From contig DANX01000097.1 of NCBI GenBank assembly GCA_002502295.1, positions 1-11,536 of the forward strand: a stretch of 11,536 bases of DNA, written 5' to 3'. A model generated the notes under the pieces. The model saw only the letters and a list, made by a program, of their open reading frames with translations, was not told the origin of the DNA and ran no database searches. This DNA is from Euryarchaeota archaeon UBA561. Lineage in GTDB: Archaea > Thermoplasmatota > Poseidoniia > Poseidoniales > Poseidoniaceae. Below are positions 6,520 through 11,536 of this stretch, piece by piece; the first letter of the stretch is position 1; each line of letters begins with the position of its first letter. Position numbers and translations under genes: made by a program.

Positions 6520-7554
6520 ATGCCAACGAAATCGAAGAAGAAAGCGAGCATTGAAATTGAAAAGAATGAAGCACCTCTGGAAGAAGAGGTTGCTTCAATG
6601 ACTGAGGAAGAGGAGGTCAAGGTGACCATCGAGGACCTGCCAGGTGTTGGTCCAGCGACCGCAGAGAAATTGCGAGAAGCAGGTTTTGACGAACTCTTGG
6701 GCCTTGCTGTGATGTCCCCCGCCGACCTTGCGGAAGAAGCTGAATTGGGTGAAGCCGTATCCGCTAAGATCATCGCTGCTGCAAAAAAGATGGCCAACAT
6801 CGGCGGTTTCGTTTCTGGCGATGCACTGCTTGAACGCCGACGAGAGGTCCAGAAGCTGTCCTCAAAGGTTCAATCCATCGACGACCTGCTTGGCGGTGGA
6901 TTCGAAACCCAAGCCCTCGTGGAAGTCTACGGCGAGTTTGGAAGCGGAAAGACGCAAATCGGCCACCAATTGGCCGTCAACTGCACCATGCCCGTTGACC
7001 AAGGCGGCTTTGATGGCGATGTGTTTTACATTGACACGGAAGACACCTTCCGTCCCGAACGCATCACGCAGATGGCCCGCGGACACGGACTCGATCCAGA
7101 ATACGTCTTGTCTCGCATCCATGTCGCTCGTGCCTACAATTCCGCTCACCAAATGCTCTTGGCCGATGAAATCAAGCGCATGAGCAAGGGGTTGAATGTC
7201 AAGATGATCATCGTTGATTCGTTGACCAGCCATTTCCGTGCTGAATTCATTGGCCGTGGAATGCTCGCTCGCCGCCAACAAAAACTCAACAGCCACCTGA
7301 AGGACCTCAAGAAACTGGCCGATGTGAACAACGCCCTCGTTTTGGTGACCAACCAGGTGCACTCCAAACCTGACGCTATGTGGGGCGATCCAACCAAGCC
7401 CATTGGCGGACACATCCTTGCCCACGCCAGCACCTTCCGACTCTACCTTCGAAAGGCCAAGGGCGGACGACGAATCGCACGGCTTGTTGACTCTCCAAAC
7501 CTGCCAGACGGCGAATGCGTCTACCAGGTGACGGAAGAAGGCCTCAGAGATTGA
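6520..7554 (+). CDS. radA: DNA repair and recombination protein RadA
   Basis: The 344-residue protein has the archaeal RadA layout. An acidic/basic low-complexity head (1-34) is followed by a helix-hairpin-helix DNA-binding domain with L-P-G-V-G-P-A-T-A (40-48). Next come the linker with a polymerisation-type F97-V-S-G100 and the RecA-fold ATPase: Walker A G-E-F-G-S-G-K-T (138-145), Walker B M-I-I-V-D-S (229-234), and a D-N-A-binding L2 segment between V-T-N-Q-V (276-280) and G-G-H-I-L-A-H (297-302). Family members are the Rad51/RecA homologues that form filaments on single-stranded DNA and catalyse strand exchange with ATP. Length is normal (320-350). The first 34 residues exceed most family members and are Glu/Lys-rich. 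ftsZ follows 67-73 bases downstream on the same strand, separated by two hairpins. Confidence 0.97.
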   Translation: MPTKSKKKASIEIEKNEAPLEEEVASMTEEEEVKVTIEDLPGVGPATAEKLREAGFDELLGLAVMSPADLAEEAELGEAVSAKIIAAAKKMANIGGFVSGDALLERRREVQKLSSKVQSIDDLLGGGFETQALVEVYGEFGSGKTQIGHQLAVNCTMPVDQGGFDGDVFYIDTEDTFRPERITQMARGHGLDPEYVLSRIHVARAYNSAHQMLLADEIKRMSKGLNVKMIIVDSLTSHFRAEFIGRGMLARRQQKLNSHLKDLKKLADVNNALVLVTNQVHSKPDAMWGDPTKPIGGHILAHASTFRLYLRKAKGGRRIARLVDSPNLPDGECVYQVTEEGLRD

Positions 7555-7570
7555 TTCGGCTCCTCTTGGG

Positions 7571-7585
7571 AGGGTGTGAAACCCT
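7571..7585. other. Hairpin 1 between radA and ftsZ
   Basis: AGGGT (7571-7575) pairs with ACCCT (7581-7585) around the five-base loop GTGAA, 16 bases past the radA stop. It directly precedes a second hairpin with the related loop TTGAA. Five pairs only, no T-tract, so it is more likely an mRNA stability or processing element than a complete terminator. Confidence 0.4.
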
Positions 7586-7588
7586 TGG

Positions 7589-7612
7589 CTGCTGGCCCTT
7601 GAAGGGCGGCAG
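7589..7612. other. Hairpin 2 between radA and ftsZ
   Basis: CTGC (7589-7592) pairs with GCAG (7609-7612), and GCCC (7595-7598) with GGGC (7604-7607). The loop is TTGAA and the bulges on the two sides are unequal (TG against G). It is followed by an A-rich stretch, not T, so on the plus strand it is not a standard intrinsic terminator. It ends 15 bases before the ftsZ start at 7628, close enough to affect translation. Confidence 0.45.
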
Positions 7613-7627
7613 ATTCAAAATGTGTTC

Positions 7628-8770
7628 ATGGGAAATCTGCCCATGCGCCATTTGATTGAACGGGTACTGGAACTCTCTGAGGACGAACAACGCGTGGTCG
7701 AACACCATCAGGCGCCTGACCAAGGCTCAGAAGAAGAATTGCGGGCCTTGCTCGAATCGCTTCAGCCAAGGATTCGCGTGTACGGTGTGGGTGGCGCAGG
7801 ATGCAACGCCATCAACCGTTTGTTCGATGAAAAATTGTTTGAATCGTCTTATGTGACCGGCTATGCCATCAACACGGATGCTCAAGCCCTTCTCCAATCA
7901 CCCATCCAAGAAAAGGTGCTCATCGGCCGAACGGCACGTGGACGCGGTGCGGGAGGCGATCCGACCAAAGGAGAAGCTGCAGCACTAGAATCAGAACGGG
8001 TCCTACGACGCATCACCAACGATACGCAATTGGCCATTATTACCGCCGGAATGGGCGGAGGCTCAGGGACAGGAGCGGCTGGGCACATCGCTCGCCTCGC
8101 TAAGGCCCAAGGAGCCATGACCATCGCTGTGGTCACCTACCCGTTCAAGTCCGAAGGTTCGCTTCGAAAACAGAATGCTGAGTGGGGATTGGAGCGATTG
8201 CGGGAGCATTGCGACACCATCCTTGTGATTCCCAACGAACGCCTTTTGGAAATCGAAGGCGTGAAGGACCTTCCCATCGCCAGTGCCTTCCGTGTTGGAG
8301 ACGAGTTGCTGGTTCGCTCGATCACCGGTGTCACCGAACTGCTTACGACCGACGGAATGGTCAACCTTGACTTCGAGGACCTCAAATCCATCGTGCATTC
8401 CGGGGCCGGTGTTGCCATGATTGGTCTGGGAAGTGCTCGAGGACCTGGCCGGGCGGATGCGGCCACCATGGAAGCCCTCCACTCCCCGCTTCTGGAGTTG
8501 GACATGAGCGACGCCCGAGGCGCCCTCATCAACGTCGTCGGCGGGGCGAGTTTGACGCTCGGTGAAGCTGAGCGTTGCTCACAACTCATCAAGGAGCAGA
8601 TTTCACCCAATGCCAAAATTATCTGGGGCGCAGCGGTCAAGGAGGAACTTGGCGATGAGTTACGAGTCATGCTCGTATTGACGGGTGTGAAGAGCGATCA
8701 AATTCACGGTTCAACCGAAAACCGCCAACTGCGGGCACTGCGAAATCGACAAATTGAGTTCGTCAACTGA
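7628..8770 (+). CDS. ftsZ: Cell division protein FtsZ
   Basis: The tubulin-family GTPase is complete. Numbered from the GTG at 7622, V-x-G-V-G-G-A-G-C-N (53-62) is the nucleotide-binding loop, G-G-G-S-G-T-G-A-A (145-153) the tubulin signature, and N-L-D-F-E-D-L (248-254) the T7 loop, whose acids complete the GTP-hydrolysing site of the next subunit. FtsZ polymerises into the division ring under the membrane. The roughly 45-residue acidic N-terminal arm ending in E-E-E-L-R-A-L-L-E-S-L-Q resembles archaeal FtsZ1-type proteins, but subfamily assignment needs a tree. The C-terminus is short (I-E-F-V-N end) with a basic R/N/Q stretch and no long linker or bacterial FtsA/ZipA-binding peptide. Start candidates are GTG 7622, ATG 7628 and ATG 7643, none with a clear Shine-Dalgarno. 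The stop adjoins the convergent neighbour's stop. Confidence 0.96.
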   Translation: MGNLPMRHLIERVLELSEDEQRVVEHHQAPDQGSEEELRALLESLQPRIRVYGVGGAGCNAINRLFDEKLFESSYVTGYAINTDAQALLQSPIQEKVLIGRTARGRGAGGDPTKGEAAALESERVLRRITNDTQLAIITAGMGGGSGTGAAGHIARLAKAQGAMTIAVVTYPFKSEGSLRKQNAEWGLERLREHCDTILVIPNERLLEIEGVKDLPIASAFRVGDELLVRSITGVTELLTTDGMVNLDFEDLKSIVHSGAGVAMIGLGSARGPGRADAATMEALHSPLLELDMSDARGALINVVGGASLTLGEAERCSQLIKEQISPNAKIIWGAAVKEELGDELRVMLVLTGVKSDQIHGSTENRQLRALRNRQIEFVN

Positions 8771-9385
8771 TCACGGTCGACCAACTGACCAAAGCAGTCC
8801 GACGAGAGCGAGGAGACCCACGGCGAGAATCAAACGATCGGTCTGACTGACGCCATCAATGCCTTCTCTTGGAACGAGGTCACCATCGTAGGCTACGCCC
8901 GGTACAACGACCTCGAGCGTGGACCAAGCGTCGCCCGTGGGAGCGTTGTTGCCGTTAACGGCGTTGCCGTGCACAACAAAGGTTGCCGCCGTATCGTTTT
9001 CTGCGGGTGCCTGCCATACGAGGTTCCACGAACGCATGGTTGACCCCTCGGTTGTGTGGGTCCAACCGCCATCCAACGCTTGCACCAAGGAATTGTTGTC
9101 AAGCACAAGTCCACCTTCATCCACGAGGAGCCGGAATCCCCCCTGAGAAGCGTTTTCCACCGCCACCAAACTGCTGCTGACCACCAAGGTAACGTTGTAG
9201 TTTTGAGTTGATTCAAAGGCTTCAGGCAGGCCACGCAATTCGACAACGGTCGAGGCGTCTCTCGTGTGGCATAGGCATCCTTCATTGGCCTCTGAGCCAA
9301 GTCCGTTGGGCGAAGCGAGGACCCAGTTGCTGGCCATCACGGTGAGCAAAAGCACACCGGCAGCGAGGCAACGGCGTGTGGCCAT
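8771..9385 (-). CDS. Choice-of-anchor V / reeler-like secreted protein with CxCH motif and C-terminal membrane anchor
   Basis: The frame extends to 9457, but ATG at 9385 gives the best signal peptide: M-A-T-R-R-C, a hydrophobic core, then W-V-L-A-S-P. The mature N-terminus contains N-E-G-C-L-C-H, the C-x-C-H motif seen before the reeler-like beta domain of 'choice-of-anchor V' proteins. It is followed by the family-like L-x-G-L-P-x-x-[FY]-x-x-x-x-x-Y-x-V-T-[LV]-x-V and Q-G-G-F-R-L. The domain ends near E-V-V-V-P-G-V. A single helix, I-L-A-V-G-L-L-A-L-V-G-L-L (residues about 187-200), followed by a short basic end, anchors it. Binding of heme or metal by C-x-C-H is suggested by the motif, not shown. 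It is convergent with ftsZ with no intergenic base and diverges from the glutathionyl-hydroquinone reductase gene. A start at 9457 is less likely, since it would give a long charged leader. Confidence 0.75.
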   Translation of the reverse strand: MATRRCLAAGVLLLTVMASNWVLASPNGLGSEANEGCLCHTRDASTVVELRGLPEAFESTQNYNVTLVVSSSLVAVENASQGGFRLLVDEGGLVLDNNSLVQALDGGWTHTTEGSTMRSWNLVWQAPAENDTAATFVVHGNAVNGNNAPTGDAWSTLEVVVPGVAYDGDLVPREGIDGVSQTDRLILAVGLLALVGLLWSVGRP

Positions 9386-9632
9386 GGTATGTGGAAAACG
9401 CAGGCTCGTAAGAGGCTTGCTTCTTGAATAACGACGATGAAGAACAGAGGCCATCAACGAGCGTGGTTGACGTCATCCTCAACAACAAACGTGGTATTCA
9501 GCAGCAACTGGAAAGACTCTGAACCCGTTCCACAAATTCTTCAAACGTTCTTCACCGTCGAGGAATTGTTTTGTTGATAGCTATTGGAACAGATACTACA
9601 CTCTTCAAAGGAGAAGCCGCGGAATAACCCAC
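9386..9632. other. Divergent intergenic region, 247 bases, no gene seen
   Basis: No convincing ORF or RNA gene lies between the two divergent starts. It contains an 8-bp palindrome TGACGTCA (9468-9475) and TTATTCAA on the minus strand (about 9424-9433), a possible promoter for the CxCH protein. AAAGGAG (9607-9613) lies about 20 bases before the reductase ATG, too far for a normal Shine-Dalgarno. The reductase side from about 9550 is AT-rich and includes ATAGCTAT, a possible TATA-like element, but no box fits clearly. Confidence 0.5.
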
Positions 9633-10583
9633 ATGACGCCAACGGATGAGCAGGCTGGAGCATGGACTGAATCGTTTGATTCAGGTAAGTTTGTGAGAAA
9701 ATCAAGTGAATTTCGAGGCACCATCCAGCCGGGTGGAACCTTTGATGTGGAATCAGACCGATACCATCTGTATGTTTCACATGCATGTCCTTGGGCACAT
9801 CGTACCATCATCACGCGCACGCTGCTTGGTCTTGAAGATCATCTCAGTGTCGACGTGGTTGATTGGAGAATGAATCAAGACGGTTCATGGTCGTTTAATC
9901 CAGAAGAGGAAGGGGCTACCGTTGACTCTGTGCACGGTGAAACGAGCCTGGAAGGAATTTACAATCGTGCGTTAGACGGTTGGAACGAAAGCCAACGCAT
10001 TGGAACCGTTCCAGTCCTGTGGGACCGGCATCATTCAACCATCGTGAACAACGAAAGTCGAGAAATCATACGAATGTTCGATACCCTCGCCCAATCCGGT
10101 TTAGGAAACGGCCGTACGCTTTGTCCGGAGGAATTGAAAGAGCAAATTGATGCCATGATTGATGCGAATTATGAATCGGTCAACAACGGTGTCTACAAAT
10201 CTGGTTTTGCACGCACACAAGAAGCCTATGACGCTGCCGTGACCTCATTGTTTGAACGCCTTGATGAGCTAGAAATCCATCTAGAGGGGCGTGATTGGTT
10301 GGTCGGGGAGGAAAAAGGCGTTCTAACAGAAGCTGACATCTGCTTGTTCCCGACATTGGTTCGTTTCGATTTGGTCTATGTCGTTCATTTCAAGTGCAAT
10401 CTTCGCCGCATCATCGATTACCCCAACCTGCAAGCCTTCGTTGAGCGAATGATTGACCAACCAGGTATCCGGGAAACATGCCACTGGCATCACATCAAAG
10501 CGCATTACTTCTGGTCTCACCAGAACATCAACACCTTCCGAATCATTCCCCTGGGGCCACTCGAAGGAGCACATACTCGATAG
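9633..10583 (+). CDS. Glutathionyl-hydroquinone reductase-like, omega/xi-class GST fold
   Basis: The 316-residue protein matches the YqjG/PcpF/ECM4 family along its whole length. R-Y-H-L-Y-V-S-H-A-C-P-W-A-H-R (43-57) holds the catalytic Cys52 of the C-P-W-A motif. G-T-V-P-V-L-W (124-130) gives the thioredoxin-fold cis-Pro, and N-N-E-S-R-E-I (139-145) the thiol-tripeptide-binding Glu/Ser. Also present are the family-specific N-N-G-V-Y-K-S-G-F-A (184-193), T-E-A-D-I-C-L-F-P-T-L-V-R-F-D (232-246) and H-F-K-C-N (252-256), and a C-terminal I-P-x-G-P (305-309). Known members reduce S-glutathionyl-hydroquinones using glutathione. Whether this archaeon makes glutathione, or uses gamma-Glu-Cys or another thiol, is unknown. 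A bacterial-type enzyme here may be a transfer. The gene is monocistronic, with a G/C hairpin terminator 48 bases downstream. Confidence 0.92.
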   Translation: MTPTDEQAGAWTESFDSGKFVRKSSEFRGTIQPGGTFDVESDRYHLYVSHACPWAHRTIITRTLLGLEDHLSVDVVDWRMNQDGSWSFNPEEEGATVDSVHGETSLEGIYNRALDGWNESQRIGTVPVLWDRHHSTIVNNESREIIRMFDTLAQSGLGNGRTLCPEELKEQIDAMIDANYESVNNGVYKSGFARTQEAYDAAVTSLFERLDELEIHLEGRDWLVGEEKGVLTEADICLFPTLVRFDLVYVVHFKCNLRRIIDYPNLQAFVERMIDQPGIRETCHWHHIKAHYFWSHQNINTFRIIPLGPLEGAHTR

Positions 10584-10630
10584 TGGCCAAGGGAGCAATC
10601 GCAGCCTTAGCAGTGGGTACCCATGCAAAC

Positions 10631-10655
10631 GGGGGCATTCGCAAGGGCCCCCTTT
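10631..10655 (+). terminator. Hairpin terminator after the glutathionyl-hydroquinone reductase gene
   Basis: GGGGGC (10631-10636) pairs perfectly with GCCCCC (10647-10652) around a ten-base loop and is followed by TTT and C. It lies 48 bases past the reductase stop and before the AT-rich lipoprotein gene. The T-tract is short, so strength is uncertain. A separate 10-bp palindrome TGGGTACCCA lies just upstream at 10614-10623. Confidence 0.5.
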
Positions 10656-11248
10656 CGAAATCTGGCAATCAATTGAAGTGTTAAGCACCTTTAGAAGTGT
10701 CATGCGGATTGGATTGATATTCTCTTCTTTTGTCTTGATTTCCTCAATGATTACTGGATGCATAGGTGATGATGCCACCTCATACAGTGAAAGCGGAGTC
10801 ATAACTGAAGGATGGATAGACCATCCAGAAAATAATGGAACTAAAGACCACTTCGGGATTCCAGTTCTCCATACATTTACTGTATCTGATGGAGAAAAGG
10901 TCTCTGTAGAGTCTGCTGTTGTAAGCATAAACTATTCTGAAACGGATGAGGATAATGTTCCTAGAATCGAAAGCGATAGTATGGTTTTTACCATAAAATG
11001 TGATGATGGTTCGGAACATGTTTCAGAAATGGCAAGTCCACTGCCAAGTGGAAGTGGAGAATGCGAATATACTGTAACCAATTATGAGCGTTGGTTTCCT
11101 GAGAATGAGTATGAAGTTCACTCTGTTAGTTGGTCTCTGACCTATAGTATTGAATATACCAATGCGAATGGATACGTTGTTTGAATGGGCTTTACGTGGG
11201 TCATTTTAGACGCTACCCTCTGCCATTACGGGTAATCAAAGGGGGCCC
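10645..11248. repeat. 11-bp inverted repeat GGGCCCCCTTT/AAAGGGGGCCC flanking the small lipoprotein gene
   Basis: GGGCCCCCTTT at 10645-10655 recurs as its exact reverse complement AAAGGGGGCCC at 11238-11248, 582 bases apart, on both sides of the lipoprotein gene. Both copies are also parts of local hairpin terminators, so similar terminator sequences could explain the match. Transposon ends would be expected to sit next to target-site duplications, and none was seen. Confidence 0.45.
10702..11184 (+). CDS. Small secreted lipoprotein, unknown function
   Basis: ATG at 10702 begins a 160-residue protein. It has a short M-R start, a hydrophobic core and a lipobox I-T-G-C with lipid-attachment Cys20. 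The open frame extends upstream to 10453, but that part overlaps the reductase gene. The mature part is acidic and beta-strand-like, with a later Cys pair (C-D-D-G near residue 99 and G-E-C-E near 118) that could form a disulfide, and a Tyr/Glu-rich end. No domain was recognised. Codon use differs from neighbours: Ile ATA appears at least six times here (it is rare to absent in ftsZ) and Asn/Asp are mostly AAT/GAT. This suggests recent acquisition or relaxed composition. No clear promoter or Shine-Dalgarno is visible. Confidence 0.72.
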   Translation: MRIGLIFSSFVLISSMITGCIGDDATSYSESGVITEGWIDHPENNGTKDHFGIPVLHTFTVSDGEKVSVESAVVSINYSETDEDNVPRIESDSMVFTIKCDDGSEHVSEMASPLPSGSGECEYTVTNYERWFPENEYEVHSVSWSLTYSIEYTNANGYVV

Positions 11249-11268
11249 CTCTGATTATCTATTTTTTT
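11231..11268 (+). terminator. Hairpin and T7 terminator between the lipoprotein and the convergent membrane-protein gene
   Basis: GGTAATCAAAGGGG (11231-11244) faces CCCCTCTGATTATC (11246-11259) as a near-perfect palindrome (one G-T pair, one A-C mismatch, almost no loop). It is followed by TA and seven T (11262-11268). It serves the lipoprotein transcript on the plus strand 47 bases past its stop. The distal arm reaches the stop codon of the opposite gene, and the T tract encodes that gene's final K-K, so the minus gene is partly built from terminator sequence. Confidence 0.65.
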
Positions 11269-11528
11269 CGAATCTTGTTTCCTTTTGAATTGTGATAGAG
11301 AATGAAAATTAGTGTTATAATAGGCCAGGCCATCAGTGTCATGCAGCATGCAGCTGCTTCTCCATACTCTCCGGAATAACTGGGATCATCGGCAGTAAAT
11401 GTTCCGATAATCAAGAAAAAACAGAAGGTCACAAAGGTTGGAACTAAGAAGTGAGTAACGACTTCACTCGTGCTGTTGACTGGCTCTTCTACTTCTTGCT
11501 TCAGGTGATTTTTTTGCCACTTTTTCAT
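11259..11528 (-). CDS. Small two-helix membrane protein, unknown function
   Basis: The 89-residue frame reads M-K-K-W-Q-K-N-H, a short charged/polar head, a first helix near residues 26-44 (F-L-V-P-T-F-V-T-F-C-F-F-L-I-I-G), and a loop with D-D-P-S-Y-S-G-E-Y-G-E. A second helix follows near 60-77 (C-C-M-T-L-M-A-W-P-I-I-T-L-I-F-I-L), then a basic tail ending R-K-K. Adjacent C-C sits at the second helix. ATG at 11528 is eight bases from the window edge and the frame stays open upstream, so the start could lie outside. No function is recognised. It is AT-rich like the lipoprotein and convergent with it across the hairpin terminator. Confidence 0.6.
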   Translation of the reverse strand: MKKWQKNHLKQEVEEPVNSTSEVVTHFLVPTFVTFCFFLIIGTFTADDPSYSGEYGEAAACCMTLMAWPIITLIFILYHNSKGNKIRKK

Positions 11529-11536
11529 GGCTGGTG

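Noticed and set aside
6477..6800. Minus-strand frame of 107 codons over the radA N-terminus
   Set aside because: Entirely antisense to radA and its promoter, low complexity, no start signal.
8063..8670. Two long minus-strand frames (139 and 177 codons) opposite ftsZ
   Set aside because: Both are shadows of ftsZ, which is intact and fully motif-bearing on the plus strand.
9468..9475. Palindrome TGACGTCA resembling a eukaryotic CRE site
   Set aside because: An 8-bp palindrome in a 247-base spacer is not significant alone, and CREB-type regulators are not expected in archaea.
10323..10928. Minus-strand frame of 201 codons across the reductase end and the small lipoprotein start
   Set aside because: It overlaps the conserved reductase C-terminus, a terminator hairpin and a signal peptide on the other strand, and shows no domain of its own.
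10645..11248. Inverted repeat interpreted as transposon ends
   Set aside because: No transposase, no target-site duplication, and both copies are parts of local terminator hairpins, which is the simpler explanation.

Overview
The window most likely comes from a Marine Group II / Poseidoniales-type planktonic euryarchaeon. The archaeal genes point that way: RadA recombinase, an archaeal-type FtsZ, an AK6/Fap7-type nucleotide kinase, a CDP-alcohol phosphotransferase of archaeal polar-lipid synthesis, and an initiator tRNA with an A1-T72 pair and three G-C pairs closing the anticodon loop. Lineage, many secreted or lipid-anchored proteins and moderate GC content are read by eye; no database search was possible.

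Layout. Positions 1-3095 (minus) hold a very large secreted or surface protein. It has a signal peptide, several fibronectin-III-like repeats, one membrane anchor and a highly charged cytoplasmic tail that runs off the left edge. Next, still on minus, is a two-gene unit: the AK6-like kinase (3960-4511), then the CDP-alcohol phosphotransferase (3201-3911). A helical, TPR-like protein (4614-5363, plus) diverges from the kinase and ends exactly at the 3' CCA of a convergent initiator tRNA-Met (5364-5441, minus). Diverging from the tRNA is a PKD-like lipoprotein (5536-6372, plus), followed by a U-rich terminator and the radA promoter region. radA (6520-7554) and ftsZ (about 7628-8770) form a same-strand pair separated by two small hairpins.

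ftsZ converges with zero spacing on a minus-strand, membrane-anchored 'choice-of-anchor V'-like protein with a CxCH motif (8771-9385). After a 247-base divergent spacer comes a glutathionyl-hydroquinone reductase-like enzyme (9633-10583, plus). The right end, from about 10660, is visibly AT-richer. It carries a small lipoprotein (10702-11184, plus) and a small two-helix membrane protein (11259-11528, minus), separated by a strong hairpin/T-tract terminator.

The core is housekeeping: recombination, division, lipid synthesis, initiation tRNA and a nucleotide kinase. Envelope or secreted accessory genes are interleaved with it. I see no CRISPR array, transposase, integrase, rRNA or obvious defence island, and nothing that clearly amounts to a new multi-gene system. 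The parts most worth a second look are the thiol-dependent reductase in an archaeal context, the CxCH surface protein, the AT-rich right end bounded by inverted GC blocks, and the structured or repeated DNA around radA.
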